Of a stretch of DNA of 38,041 nucleotides, positions 13,975 through 21,732 are shown piece after piece. The notes under the pieces were generated by a model, which was given only the letters and a program-made list of their open reading frames with translations, did no database searches and had not been told where the DNA came from. Positions within the stretch are counted from its first letter, which is position 1. Each line of letters opens with the position of its first letter. Where the stretch lies: positions 1-38,041 of the IMG/VR virus record IMGVR_UViG_3300020583_000024; one strand, given 5' to 3'. Position numbers and translations under genes: made by a program. The stretch is from a virus.

Positions 13975-14173
13975 GGCGCTCCGGCGCCCGGATGCGAATC
14001 TCCAACACCGCGCTGCGATCGCGCAGCTTGCCCAGCGTGCGCAGCTCGTCGGCGATCCGCTGCGGCGTCGCTGGGAACCAGGCGTCACGGAGGTCGGTCA
14101 CGTGATGCGACTCCCGCGACGACACGCGGAACTCAAAGCTCCGGAGGGGGTAGTTCTTCTTCGGTCGCGGCAC
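13937..14173 (-). CDS. Small hypothetical ORF running into the tRNA gene
   Basis: 78 residues from GTG 14173 (MPRPKKNYPLRSFEFRVSS...). The part before the tRNA has GC-rich third positions and a plausible basic alpha/beta composition (PQRIADELRTLGKLRDRSAVLEIRIR), as real genes here do. The last ~13 codons lie inside the 5' half of the same-strand tRNA-Thr and change codon character sharply. There is no clear ribosome site. It may be a truncated gene whose 3' end was replaced by the tRNA, or a spurious ORF. Confidence 0.4.
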   Translation of the reverse strand: MPRPKKNYPLRSFEFRVSSRESHHVTDLRDAWFPATPQRIADELRTLGKLRDRSAVLEIRIRAPERRRSSLTGRAPAS

Positions 14174-14180
14174 GGTGGGG

Positions 14181-14207
14181 GCCCGGCGGCCACGCGGGCC
14201 GCCGGGC
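14181..14207 (-). terminator. Strong GC hairpin downstream of the secreted-protein gene
   Basis: A perfect 10-bp inverted repeat (GCCCGGCGGC / GCCGCCGGGC, 7-nt loop) lies about 25 bp beyond the stop of the gene at 14232-15494. No T-run follows on either strand, so the mechanism is uncertain. Its position between two same-strand genes fits a transcription end for the secreted-protein gene. Confidence 0.45.
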
Positions 14208-14231
14208 TGCTCGGGGGTGGTGGTGGTGGGG

Positions 14232-15494
14232 CTAGTGGATCGTCGCCGGCATGCAGAGATCGTCGTACTGCGTCCCGATCAGCTCGAAGTCGGTGCTGAA
14301 CTGCGTCGAGACGAAGACGTCGAACTGGCCGAAGGCCGGCGTCGTCGGCGTGTTGCAGAGCAGGTTGTCCGTCAGGTCCGACGGCGCACTCGGGTCCTCG
14401 CCGTTCTTGTCGACGGGGACGCAGAGGCGCCACGGGCCCGCCTTCACGAGCGAGAACGGGACGCCAGCGGCGGACGTGAACTGGTCGATCACGGTGCCGG
14501 ACCCGGTGCGATCGCCCTTCACGTTCGTCAGGCGGTAGCACTGCAGGTGGCGGAGCCCCGTCGGCGGTGCCGGGGGCGGCGAGGTCAGGCTCTTCGAGGC
14601 CGGCAGGAAGAGGAAGGTGGGGTTCGAGAGGTCGGCCGTCAAGGTGCCGAACTGATAGTCGATGTGCAGGCCCTTCGGCTGCGCGATCGAGCCCGAGGTC
14701 TTCGTGAGCGTGCCCGCCACGTAGTGCGCCGGGTTCGACGGGGCCGTCGGGTTGTCGCCGTTCTTGTCGGCCGGGGCGCAGAGCCGGTGGTAGTTGACGA
14801 CGGTCGACGTCGAGCTGCCGAAGCGATCGACGAGCGTGACCACCGGCGGCGGCTTCAGCGTGTTCTTCCGCGGCGTCTGGTAGCAGTCGTAGTCCGTCGG
14901 CGACGCGAGGCTCAGCGCCGTGGTCTGGAAGCCGCCGGTGTCGAGTCCGTTGTCACACGGCGCGCCGGCGAACGGCGGCAGGCCGTAGGACACGAGTTCC
15001 GGAATCTCGGTCCCCGACGACGGCAGCGTCGCGATCGTCACCTGGAAGTCGACGTGGCAGAAGCCGGGCGGGATGGCCTGGTCCGGCGGCACGTCGAGGG
15101 CCGGCGTCGGCGTGAACGTGAGCTGGTTCGGGCTCGTGCCCCCGGCCGGCAGGTTCGACGCCCAGGTGATGCCGGCACACGTGTTGTTCATGATGCTGCC
15201 GTCGCCGTTGTAGGAGATTACCGGCCCGTCGTCGGTGCACGGCGGGGAGAGCGGTACGGTCGGGTCGCAGTCAAGGTCGAACTGGAAGGACGGGAACGTG
15301 AGCATGGTGCCCCCGAAGATGTCCCCGGTGCCGAAGCTCACCTCGACCGTGACGACGTCGCCGACCTTGTAGCTCGCCTGCGGGTTCACGTACGTGATGC
15401 CGATATCGCCGTCGCAGGTGAGCGCCGCTCGGGCGCGGACGGGCCCGAGGAGCATCAGAGAACCCACAGCGAGAACACCAAGTAGCCGCTTCAT
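14232..15494 (-). CDS. Secreted protein with signal peptide and tandem Cys-containing (DUF7450-like) domains
   Basis: 420 residues from ATG 15494, with an AGGAGG site. A classical signal peptide, MKRLLGVLAVGSLMLLGPVRARA, has cleavage expected after ARA. An Ig/cohesin-like beta region (about 25-185) with several cysteines follows. The C-terminal half has two copies of one domain: CYQ...VDRFGSS...LCAPADKNG...PSNP, and CYR...VIDQFTS...LCVPVDKNG...PSDL. This C-Y ... DQFG ... LC-x-P-x-x-K-NG pattern is, from memory, the DUF7450-type repeat of secreted proteins in GC-rich uncultured bacteria. It is flanked by a hairpin terminator and its own leader, and surrounded by phage genes. That suggests a host-derived cargo gene expressed from the prophage. 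Its function is unknown. Confidence 0.8.
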   Translation of the reverse strand: MKRLLGVLAVGSLMLLGPVRARAALTCDGDIGITYVNPQASYKVGDVVTVEVSFGTGDIFGGTMLTFPSFQFDLDCDPTVPLSPPCTDDGPVISYNGDGSIMNNTCAGITWASNLPAGGTSPNQLTFTPTPALDVPPDQAIPPGFCHVDFQVTIATLPSSGTEIPELVSYGLPPFAGAPCDNGLDTGGFQTTALSLASPTDYDCYQTPRKNTLKPPPVVTLVDRFGSSTSTVVNYHRLCAPADKNGDNPTAPSNPAHYVAGTLTKTSGSIAQPKGLHIDYQFGTLTADLSNPTFLFLPASKSLTSPPPAPPTGLRHLQCYRLTNVKGDRTGSGTVIDQFTSAAGVPFSLVKAGPWRLCVPVDKNGEDPSAPSDLTDNLLCNTPTTPAFGQFDVFVSTQFSTDFELIGTQYDDLCMPATIH

Positions 15495-15652
15495 TGATTC
15501 CTCCTTCACGGGGTTAGGGTGACGGTTTCGGGTCCTCGATCTCGTCGTTCGCCTGCGAAAAAGAACCGCGACACCGGCTCGGCTCGACCGACCGATGCCG
15601 CGGTCCCAGTGGGAGGAAACCGCCGCGATGAACGTCGGTTCCTCGGGTGGGG

Positions 15653-15681
15653 GTGCTACCTTAGTCCCAGTACGCGGACAA
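15653..15681 (-). promoter_or_regulatory. Possible promoter of the secreted-protein gene
   Basis: On the minus strand TTGTCC (rc of 15676-15681), 17 bp, TAGCAC (rc of 15653-15658). It lies in the 257-bp gap between 15494 and 15752, which otherwise contains no supported gene. CGCTTGTC occurs twice in direct repeat upstream (around 15676-15700). A leader of about 150 nt would follow. The match to consensus is weak. Confidence 0.28.
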
Positions 15682-15751
15682 GCGGAAAACGCTGACAAGC
15701 GTAGCCCCAGGAAGATAAAATGCAAGGGGGCTCACTCGCCGCCGCGTGGCG

Positions 15752-16234
15752 CTACGGGGCGCCCGTGTAGTCGGGCAGGAGCGACGGCATCGGGTGGCCT
15801 TCGTAGGCGGCCGCGATCGCCGGCACGACGTGCTCGCCGACGGTGCGGCCGTCGGGCATGACGATGTGCGCGAGGAACTCGTGCTCGAAGCTCGTGATCT
15901 CCGTCTCGACGGCTTCGAGCTTCGCCTTGATGACGAGACAGAGGGCGCGCCAGCGCTGGCGGCACGCTTGCTCCCAGCGCTTGAGGGCCTCGGCGTCGGT
16001 GCGCTCGTACCGGAACGGGCTGCCCTTCCGCCGGTAGTGCGTGATCGCCTCGTCGCGCCGGCCGGGGAGCGGGAGTAGAAAACGCACGTAGCGCTCGCGC
16101 ATCTTGAACTGGACGACGGCCTGCAGCTCGCGCTGCCCCATCATGCTCTCACTGGCGCCGTACTTCGTCAGCAGCTTGTCGATCTCCGCCTTCGAGCGCT
16201 CGACGGGGACGCTGGTATCTTCCGCGTAGCGCAT
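15752..16234 (-). CDS. Conserved hypothetical phage protein
   Basis: 160 residues, MRYAEDTSVPVERSKAEIDKLLTKYGA... The order of motifs is one I recognise from a widespread uncharacterised family in prophages and GC-rich metagenomes: T-x-VPVERS-x-x-EI-x-x-LL-x-x-YGA, VRFLLPLP, WRAL-x-L-x-IKAKLEAVE, FEHEFLAHIVMPDGRTVGEHV. It has no catalytic signature and is probably cytoplasmic and alpha/beta. It follows the tail-fibre gene by 12 bp and is the last gene of the minus-strand operon running from 22198. Its function is unknown. Confidence 0.78.
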   Translation of the reverse strand: MRYAEDTSVPVERSKAEIDKLLTKYGASESMMGQRELQAVVQFKMRERYVRFLLPLPGRRDEAITHYRRKGSPFRYERTDAEALKRWEQACRQRWRALCLVIKAKLEAVETEITSFEHEFLAHIVMPDGRTVGEHVVPAIAAAYEGHPMPSLLPDYTGAP

Positions 16235-16246
16235 CGCGCGCTGGTT

Positions 16247-18496
16247 CTACTCGCTCACCTGCGGCGAAGTCACGAGCGCGCGGAGCGCAGCCAGCTCGGC
16301 GCCCTGGCGCTTCACCTCGCCGACGAGCAGCGCGATCACCTGCGCGACGTCCCAGCCTTTCATCGTGTCCTTGCCGTCGGGGTCCGTCGTCGTGTGAATG
16401 GCCTCGGGGCAGACCTGCTCGATATCGTCGACCAGGAGGCCGTACTGGAGCGGCCGCTCGGGCTGCGGCCGATACGACGTCATGTCCTCGTCGGGCGCCG
16501 GCTTGCGGCGGAAGCGGACGAGCCGCAAGCCATCGAACACCGGCGCCAGCTCCGTCTCGGGCACCGCGGTGATGTCCTCCTTGAAACGCGCCTCGCTCCG
16601 CGTCGTCCAGGAGGCCGCCGAGACGTCGCCCTCGAACCACACGCCGACGGGCGAGTTCATGATCGTATAGCACCACTGGTGCCAGCCCCAGCCGCCGCAA
16701 GACTGATAGAACCGGAAGACCGCCTCCGGCCCGTAGAGGTTCCACCCGGTCCGCTGGACCGCGATCGCCCCGGCGGAGCCGCGGGAACTCCACGTGACGC
16801 TCGGCAGGGTCAAGTTCGCGTCCGGCCCTTGGAGGTTGAGGCCCGTACCCCCGGACGCGCTCAGCGAGATACCGAGCGCGCCCGACATCGTGTCGCCGGT
16901 CTTATTCACGTAGCGCGCGTCGCCGTTGACGGTGTCGATGATGGCCCGGAGATTGGAGCCGTCGTTGTTCTCGATCTGCGGCTGGGTATTGCCGACGTTG
17001 CACCGGAGAACAGTCCCGGTGCCGGCGCGCTTGTAGAGGCCGCCGCCACCATAGAGCCAGAGGCCCTGGCCATCGTTCGGTAAGGTCAGGCCAGCGCTCG
17101 CCAGCGAGCTGAAGAGCGTCGTGCCCCCGTACCACTTGAAGACGTTTTGCGGGAGGTCGACGCCGAACCACATCGTCCCGGCGTCGATTCCGATGTTGAA
17201 GCCCGCACTCGTCGCCGTGACGTTGTCCCAGAGCGCGAGCCGCGCGCCGATGCTCCGCGTGCCGAACCTGGGCGGCGCGGTCCCCTGCGTGCCCCACGTG
17301 ATGACCTGACCGGGGAGGCTGAGGGGCCCGGTGAGCGTGCCGCCCGCGAGCGGGAGGTAGGCGACTGTCCCGATGGCGGTGTCGACGTACTGCTTCGTCG
17401 CGGCATCCAGGGCCCCGACCGGGTCACCCGCGAGCGTGAGCCGCGGCGAGGCGAGCGGCAGGCTGCTCGGCCCCGCGCGAAAGACCTCCTGCCAGCCGGA
17501 GACGCCACACATCACATAGGCGTACAACCAGCCTTGCGGATTGCCGCCGCCGTCGGTGCCGGGATAGGTGCCGACGAGCCCAGCGAGGCCACGGCCCGTC
17601 CCATCGAGAAACGCCAGAATCGGCGCGGTGCCAGGGCCGACTATCGGGGACCGGAGGAGTATCGGGCCCGTCATCGTCCCGCCCGTGAGTGGGAGGTATG
17701 CGCTGTCGATGTAGCCCTTCGTCGCGGCATCGAGGGGATTCACCGGGTCGGTCGCGAGCACGAGCCGTGGCGGGTTGCCCGGCACCGCGCGAAAGACCTC
17801 CAGGAATGCGGACCCGCCACACGCCACATAGGCGCGCAACTCGCCGGCGCCGGCCACGCCGCCGTCCCAGTAGCCCGAGAGCCCGGCGAGGGGGCGCCCC
17901 GCCCCATCGGCAAACGCCACCAGCGGCGAGTCGCCCGCGGCGGGCGACGGCAGCATCGGGTACATGAGGTACAGCGGGCCCGTCATCGTGTCGCCGAGCT
18001 GCTTCACGTAGGTGGCGTCGGCAACGACGCGCGAGAGCGACGAGCCCTCGACGCGCACGTAGGTCGCTGTCGACGCCTGCCAGATGATGACGTCCGAGTT
18101 GTTGATGGCGAGCCCGCCGATGCCGGGCAGGAAGGCCGGCGCGATCTCCTGCACCGTCGGGTCGACGGTGACCGCGGTCCACGAGTAGCCGTTCAGCGGG
18201 ACGGGCGGGACGGCAGGATCGAGGTCCGGCACGTTCGTCGCCACCTGCCAGACACCCTGCCAGAGGCTCGTGTTCGCGACGGTCTGGTCGACGTACGTCT
18301 TGTTGGCGGCATCGAGGTCACCCAGCGGCGACGGCCGCGGGTCGCCGAGGCTCTCGATGCGGAAGCCGTTGACGTTGCGCACGGCGCCGGCGGTGTTCGG
18401 GACGAAGCGCCAGCCGGGCAGCGTCACGTCGAACTGGTAGAGCACGCCGTCGAGCGCGAAGCGGTCCCCGTCCGCGGGCGCTAGCGGAAACGGCAT
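16247..18496 (-). CDS. Tail fibre/spike with S74 intramolecular chaperone
   Basis: 749 residues. A structural N-terminal part is followed by repeated modules of the form LDAATKxYVD ... YLPLTGGTMTGP, then a beta-rich shaft. The C-terminal ~116 residues are a Peptidase_S74 chaperone domain with the Ser-Lys dyad in S634-E-A-R-F-K639. It carries YGLLVDDIEQVCPEAI and ends in a helical VIALLVGEVKRQGAELAALRAL segment. Such domains trimerise the fibre and cut themselves off. Two modules of about 300-345 bp (around 17370-17714 and 17715-18010) look duplicated. It should be a receptor-binding protein. It ends 3 bp after the stop of gene 18500-19069. Confidence 0.88.
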   Translation of the reverse strand: MPFPLAPADGDRFALDGVLYQFDVTLPGWRFVPNTAGAVRNVNGFRIESLGDPRPSPLGDLDAANKTYVDQTVANTSLWQGVWQVATNVPDLDPAVPPVPLNGYSWTAVTVDPTVQEIAPAFLPGIGGLAINNSDVIIWQASTATYVRVEGSSLSRVVADATYVKQLGDTMTGPLYLMYPMLPSPAAGDSPLVAFADGAGRPLAGLSGYWDGGVAGAGELRAYVACGGSAFLEVFRAVPGNPPRLVLATDPVNPLDAATKGYIDSAYLPLTGGTMTGPILLRSPIVGPGTAPILAFLDGTGRGLAGLVGTYPGTDGGGNPQGWLYAYVMCGVSGWQEVFRAGPSSLPLASPRLTLAGDPVGALDAATKQYVDTAIGTVAYLPLAGGTLTGPLSLPGQVITWGTQGTAPPRFGTRSIGARLALWDNVTATSAGFNIGIDAGTMWFGVDLPQNVFKWYGGTTLFSSLASAGLTLPNDGQGLWLYGGGGLYKRAGTGTVLRCNVGNTQPQIENNDGSNLRAIIDTVNGDARYVNKTGDTMSGALGISLSASGGTGLNLQGPDANLTLPSVTWSSRGSAGAIAVQRTGWNLYGPEAVFRFYQSCGGWGWHQWCYTIMNSPVGVWFEGDVSAASWTTRSEARFKEDITAVPETELAPVFDGLRLVRFRRKPAPDEDMTSYRPQPERPLQYGLLVDDIEQVCPEAIHTTTDPDGKDTMKGWDVAQVIALLVGEVKRQGAELAALRALVTSPQVSE

Positions 18497-18499
18497 CCG

Positions 18500-19069
18500 T
18501 CACCAGGACATCGCGGCGAGCTGAATCCACACGGCCGCCGACGCATCGTAGACGAAGAGGTCGCCCTCCGGGTTCGCCCAGGCGGTGCCGTTCACCGGCG
18601 GCGACGGCGGCGTGGCCGAGTAGTAGAAGCCGCCCATGGCGCCGACGCCGGCGTTGATGATCTCGTAGATCAGGTCGAGATCGGCGTCGACTTCGTAGCC
18701 CCGCGGCGGGCGGGTCTCATAGGTCCGGAGCCCGCTCTCCTGCTTGACGGGCCGCAGGATCGTACCGCTGATCGGGATCGGGGGCGCCACGCGGGCGCGG
18801 CGCGCCATCGCCGCGCGCACCCCGGTCACTTCGCGTTGCGTGCGCGCGAGCGTGGCGCGCGTGGCGAGCAGCTCGGTGCGCACGGTCTCCAGCTCGTCGT
18901 GCCAGGGAGGCTGCCGCGGGGCCGGGTCCGGGCGGGGCACCGACGGGCCGCCGGGCTCGGCAAAGTAGGTGACGCCGGAGAGCCGCGCGAGGATGGTCCC
19001 GCCATGCCGCTCGCGCCACCACTGCAGCGAGCGGACCACAGGCCAGCGCCGCCGCTTCGCCTCGCTCAT
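18500..19069 (-). CDS. Tail-fibre-associated hypothetical protein
   Basis: 189 residues. A basic start (MSEAKRRRWPVV) and a Pro-rich stretch are followed by a helical, possibly coiled-coil region (about 58-95; ELETVRTELLATRATLARTQREV). The C-terminus, PPSPPVNGTAWANPEGDLFVYDASAAVWIQL, matches short beta modules seen at the ends of fibre-related proteins. Directly upstream of the S74 fibre, it may be a fibre connector or assembly protein. This is inference from position and composition. Confidence 0.65.
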   Translation of the reverse strand: MSEAKRRRWPVVRSLQWWRERHGGTILARLSGVTYFAEPGGPSVPRPDPAPRQPPWHDELETVRTELLATRATLARTQREVTGVRAAMARRARVAPPIPISGTILRPVKQESGLRTYETRPPRGYEVDADLDLIYEIINAGVGAMGGFYYSATPPSPPVNGTAWANPEGDLFVYDASAAVWIQLAAMSW

Positions 19070-19090
19070 CGGACGCCCTCCGCGGGCGTC

Positions 19091-19321
19091 TTATAGCGTA
19101 CCCGAGTCGCCCCCGGCTACCGGCCCGCGCGGCACGTTCCAGCGTTCCGGCAGCGGGGCGCCGGCGCACAGCCAGCCGTCGAGCCAGAGCAGCAGGTCGG
19201 CCATCTGGCGCGCGTCGCTGAAGGTCAGGCCGCCGAGGCGTTCGTGACGATCGTCGGCGAAGCGCTGGGCGAGCGCGAGAAGCCGGCGCGTGAGGTCGTC
19301 CGCGATGTTGACGGTGCTCAT
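19091..19321 (-). CDS. Small hypothetical protein
   Basis: 76 residues from ATG 19321, preceded by GGTGAG. It is mostly helical: ADDLTRRLLALAQRFADDRHERLGGLTFSDARQMADLLLWLDGWL, then a Pro/Gly tail. The frame is open far upstream, but that part reads through the preceding gene. Its start overlaps the stop of 19318-19686. I do not recognise the family. It is one of a run of small coupled accessory genes. Confidence 0.66.
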   Translation of the reverse strand: MSTVNIADDLTRRLLALAQRFADDRHERLGGLTFSDARQMADLLLWLDGWLCAGAPLPERWNVPRGPVAGGDSGTL

Positions 19322-19686
19322 GCGCTCACCGAGAACTGGGGCGCGCACTCGACCACGTGCGTGCTCGGCTCGCCGTACACCCAGTGCAGAAACGCCTCGG
19401 CGTCCGCGATCGCCTCGGCTTCCGTGAGGCGCGGCGGGCCGACCAGCACGGGCTGCCCCCTGCCGTCGCGGGGGCCCATCGCCGGAGGCAACTGCTTCAG
19501 CCCGAGCGCGTGATACCTGGGGCGGGAGCTGAGCCGGGGAATCATCACGTAGCTGGCGACATCGGCACCACTGAGGCGGGTGCCAGCACCGTAGCGCATG
19601 CAGATCGGTCGGTGTCGCGCCCACACGCTCGACCAGCCATCGTAGAACTCGTGCAGCCGGAGATGCTGCGGTCGTCGGGTGCTCAT
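19318..19686 (-). CDS. Hypothetical accessory protein
   Basis: 122 residues. The N-terminal half is rich in Arg, Trp and Tyr (HEFYDGWSSVWARHRPICMRYGAGTRLSG). The C-terminal half is helical, ending in LTEAEAIADAEAFLHWVYGEPSTHVVE. There are two cysteines only and no motif that allows a function. ATGA overlaps at both ends show tight coupling with 19091-19321 and 19683-19925. The codon usage is that of the surrounding genes. Confidence 0.66.
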   Translation of the reverse strand: MSTRRPQHLRLHEFYDGWSSVWARHRPICMRYGAGTRLSGADVASYVMIPRLSSRPRYHALGLKQLPPAMGPRDGRGQPVLVGPPRLTEAEAIADAEAFLHWVYGEPSTHVVECAPQFSVSA

Positions 19687-19925
19687 TGCCCGAGCGGGCC
19701 GCGCTTCGTTCCGGGCCCGATCAGCACCGACAAGTCGCGCTCCATGGTCGCCTCGTCCTTGCCGGCGAAGACGAGGACCTCGATATCGCCCGGCACGCCG
19801 AGGGCTCCCAGGTGCACCCGGATCGGCTGATCCCCCTGCAGCCGGCGGATGTTCTCGTCGCTCAGCCCGAGGCCAACGATCCAGCCGTGCTCAGCGCAGG
19901 GTTTCAACACGAAGCGCAGCATCAC
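19683..19925 (-). CDS. Small hypothetical protein
   Basis: 80 residues, alternating beta and alpha: MMLRFVLKPCAEHGWIVGLGLSDENIRRLQGDQPIRVHLGALG, then PGDIEVLVFAGKDEATMERDLSVLIGPG. The layout resembles a small ferredoxin-like or regulatory fold, but no family is recognised. It overlaps its neighbours by 4 bp on each side within the Mom-like operon. Confidence 0.66.
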   Translation of the reverse strand: MMLRFVLKPCAEHGWIVGLGLSDENIRRLQGDQPIRVHLGALGVPGDIEVLVFAGKDEATMERDLSVLIGPGTKRGPLGQ

Positions 19926-20341
19926 ACACCCGCCGGCGCGCGCAGCGCCGCGTCGATGTCCGCGAGCGTCAACGCCCAGGGCTCGTCTCGCTCCAGGTGC
20001 ACGATGACGGCGCTCTTGAAGAACTGGTGGTGCTTCACGGCGAGCTGGTCGGCCGTGCGGTCCGGCATGCCGCGGCGACGGTAGTAGTCGGCGAGCAGCG
20101 CGAGCGCGAGCTGCGCCGGGCCGGAGCCCGCGTAGCCCCAGGCGAAGCCGTTCGGCGAGTGGTTGAACAGGTCATTTCGCGGATCGAGTGGGTGGCCCTC
20201 GATCGAGACGGACCAGCCCATCTCGCCGGGCGTGACGAGCCCGCGGTAGACCGGAATCCCCAGGTCGGGCCGGTCGACGGCGAGCTTCCGCACCGCGAGG
20301 CGCGCCAAGAGCTTCTGGGCCTTCTCCATCGGGTCACGCAT
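19922..20341 (-). CDS. DUF6166-like protein
   Basis: 139 residues from ATG 20341 (MRDPMEKAQKLL). The core, PVYRGLVTPGEMGW-x-V-x-I-EG-x-PLDPRNDLFNHSP-NGFAWGYAGSGPAQLALALLADY, matches the pattern I know as DUF6166, a small domain frequent in phages and integrative elements. It is recognisable by hSPxGFxWGYxGSGPAQLALALL. Its biochemical role is not known. The frame continues upstream into the RHH gene, but the start is placed at the operon-style overlap (8 bp). Part of the small-gene run behind the Mom-like gene. Confidence 0.8.
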   Translation of the reverse strand: MRDPMEKAQKLLARLAVRKLAVDRPDLGIPVYRGLVTPGEMGWSVSIEGHPLDPRNDLFNHSPNGFAWGYAGSGPAQLALALLADYYRRRGMPDRTADQLAVKHHQFFKSAVIVHLERDEPWALTLADIDAALRAPAGV

Positions 20342-20765
20342 GGGCCTGCTCCGCCGGCGCCGGCGCGTCGAGCTGCTCCACGGCGCGGTGGAAGGCGGCG
20401 TTGTACGCCAGGTGCTCGCGCGCGCAGAGGACGAGGCTGTAGGCGTCCGTCTCGCTCGGCGCGGCGGTCCAGGTGCGCGGCAGCGAGGACGGGCGGAAGT
20501 ACGCGAGCGCGCGCTGCACGCGGAGCACGATCTGCTCGCCGGGCTCGACGAGGCCGGCGTCGACGAGCCGGGCGCAGGCCGCGAGAATCTGGCCACCGCT
20601 CCAGCCCGCCCGGGCGAGCTGCGTCACGGCGTCCGTCCAGGCCCGCCAGCGATCGTCGAGGATGCGGCTGATGTAGCGCGAGGCGTTGCCCGTCTCGCGC
20701 AGCCGCGCGATCACGTGCGTCGGGAGCGTGTAGTTGATTTTCTTCTTGCGATCCTGGGGCATCAT
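20334..20765 (-). CDS. Putative ribbon-helix-helix DNA-binding protein
   Basis: 144 residues from ATG 20765, with GGAAGGGAG 4-5 nt upstream. The start MMPQDRKKKINYTLPTHVIARLRETGNASRYISRILDDRWRAW has the ribbon-helix-helix pattern: a basic beta strand with INYTLP, then two helices with a turn before S-R-Y-I. Residues 45-144 are helical, with a GWSGGQILAACARL block. RHH proteins usually act as dimeric repressors, so this may control the operon read from 22198 or the palindromic promoter there. That link is inference. Confidence 0.68.
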   Translation of the reverse strand: MMPQDRKKKINYTLPTHVIARLRETGNASRYISRILDDRWRAWTDAVTQLARAGWSGGQILAACARLVDAGLVEPGEQIVLRVQRALAYFRPSSLPRTWTAAPSETDAYSLVLCAREHLAYNAAFHRAVEQLDAPAPAEQAHA

Positions 20766-20929
20766 CGGACTCCCTTCCGCTTGCGGGCCTCGACCCGCCG
20801 GTCGCACTCGTCGCCGCGCTCGTGGCTCGCGCGCGCGAGCGCATTCGTCGAGATCGTGAGCCCGCAGCGCCGGCAGGTCATGCGGCCGGGCCCGTTCGGG
20901 GCGTAGTGCAGCAGCAGGCGCGGCGTCAC
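20762..20929 (-). CDS. Small zinc-finger protein next to the Mom-like gene
   Basis: 55 residues from GTG 20929, overlapping the stop of the Mom-like gene (GTGA) and ending in an overlap with the RHH gene. It contains C19-x2-C22 (TCRRCGL), then H36 and C42 (SHERGDEC), a C2HC-type zinc site, followed by a basic tail (RRVEARKRKGVR). In phage Mu the zinc-finger protein Com is encoded next to mom and activates its translation. This protein is not obviously Com-like, and it lies downstream rather than upstream, so the analogy is only positional. Confidence 0.66.
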   Translation of the reverse strand: MTPRLLLHYAPNGPGRMTCRRCGLTISTNALARASHERGDECDRRVEARKRKGVR

Positions 20930-21732
20930 GCGGCCACCTGCAGGCGCGGATACGGGGCGGACGCCGGGAGCGTGCGCGCGTCGCTGCGCGCGAACGCCCA
21001 GGCGTACTTGAAGTTGCCAGGGTGCCGCAGCGGGCGCGTCACCCGCGGCAGCCAGGTCGCGAGCCAGGCGCGGCGCGCGGTCGTGTCCTCGGGAGCTGTC
21101 TCGGCACCGTGGCGTTCGAGGAGGGCGGCCGCGTAGCGCCAGCCGCGCTCGCCCTTGCGGAGCTTCTGCACGGCGCGGTCGGAGAACACGGTGGCGTCGG
21201 GCAGCAAGCGCAGCGTGCGCGCGGTGCCGCGGCCGAGGAAGCAGCCGTTCGACGCCTGGTAGATCACGCCGACGTGCCCGGGAAAGACGACGCGGCCGTC
21301 GGCGACGGTGCGCGCCACCGGGTCGGAGAACGACACGACGCCGCGGTAGCCGTCGCGGCGGAGCTGCGCGAACGCACGCGCGAGGAACCAGGTCTCGCCG
21401 TTCCCGGGCACCGAGTCGAGCAGCACGAAGCGCCCCAGCTCGACCGACTCGCGGGCGTCGCCGGGGAAGACCGAGGTGAGCGTGTGATCGTTCACCGGAT
21501 GCGAGAACACCGCGACGCCGACGAGGGCGCCGTGGCGGTAGAGCCCGTAGCGGGCGCGCGCGGCCGGGTAGCTCGCCGCGTAGTGATGCGTGACGACGAA
21601 GCCGCGCGCCGTGGCGTCATCGGCGATCGGGGCCACGTCGTACTCGCGCGGCTGGATCAGCTCGCCGGCGGGGCGGAAGCGGTGGCGGCGATGGCGCCAG
21701 CGTTGCGTGAAGTCGAGCCCGAGCTGGATCAT
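20926..21732 (-). CDS. Mom-like DNA modification protein (GNAT-type fold)
   Basis: 268 residues. The central domain (about 40-210) follows the Mom/GNAT-like pattern. It has THHYAASYPAARARYGLYRHGALVGVAVFSHPV, then ELGRFVLLDSVPGNGETWFLARAF, GYRGVVSFSDPVA, and GHVGVIYQASNGCFLG. The last block (VSFSDP ... GxVYQA-x-N) is characteristic of phage Mom-like proteins. In Mu, Mom modifies adenines so that virion DNA resists restriction. The protein is predicted to protect phage DNA in the same way; its exact substrate and modification are unknown. It is in an operon with membrane proteins upstream and a zinc-finger protein downstream. Confidence 0.76.
   Translation of the reverse strand: MIQLGLDFTQRWRHRRHRFRPAGELIQPREYDVAPIADDATARGFVVTHHYAASYPAARARYGLYRHGALVGVAVFSHPVNDHTLTSVFPGDARESVELGRFVLLDSVPGNGETWFLARAFAQLRRDGYRGVVSFSDPVARTVADGRVVFPGHVGVIYQASNGCFLGRGTARTLRLLPDATVFSDRAVQKLRKGERGWRYAAALLERHGAETAPEDTTARRAWLATWLPRVTRPLRHPGNFKYAWAFARSDARTLPASAPYPRLQVAA

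Noticed and set aside
17147-18484. 445-codon plus-strand frame opposite the S74 fibre
   Set aside because: It is antisense to a recognised fibre with repeats and lacks any motif.
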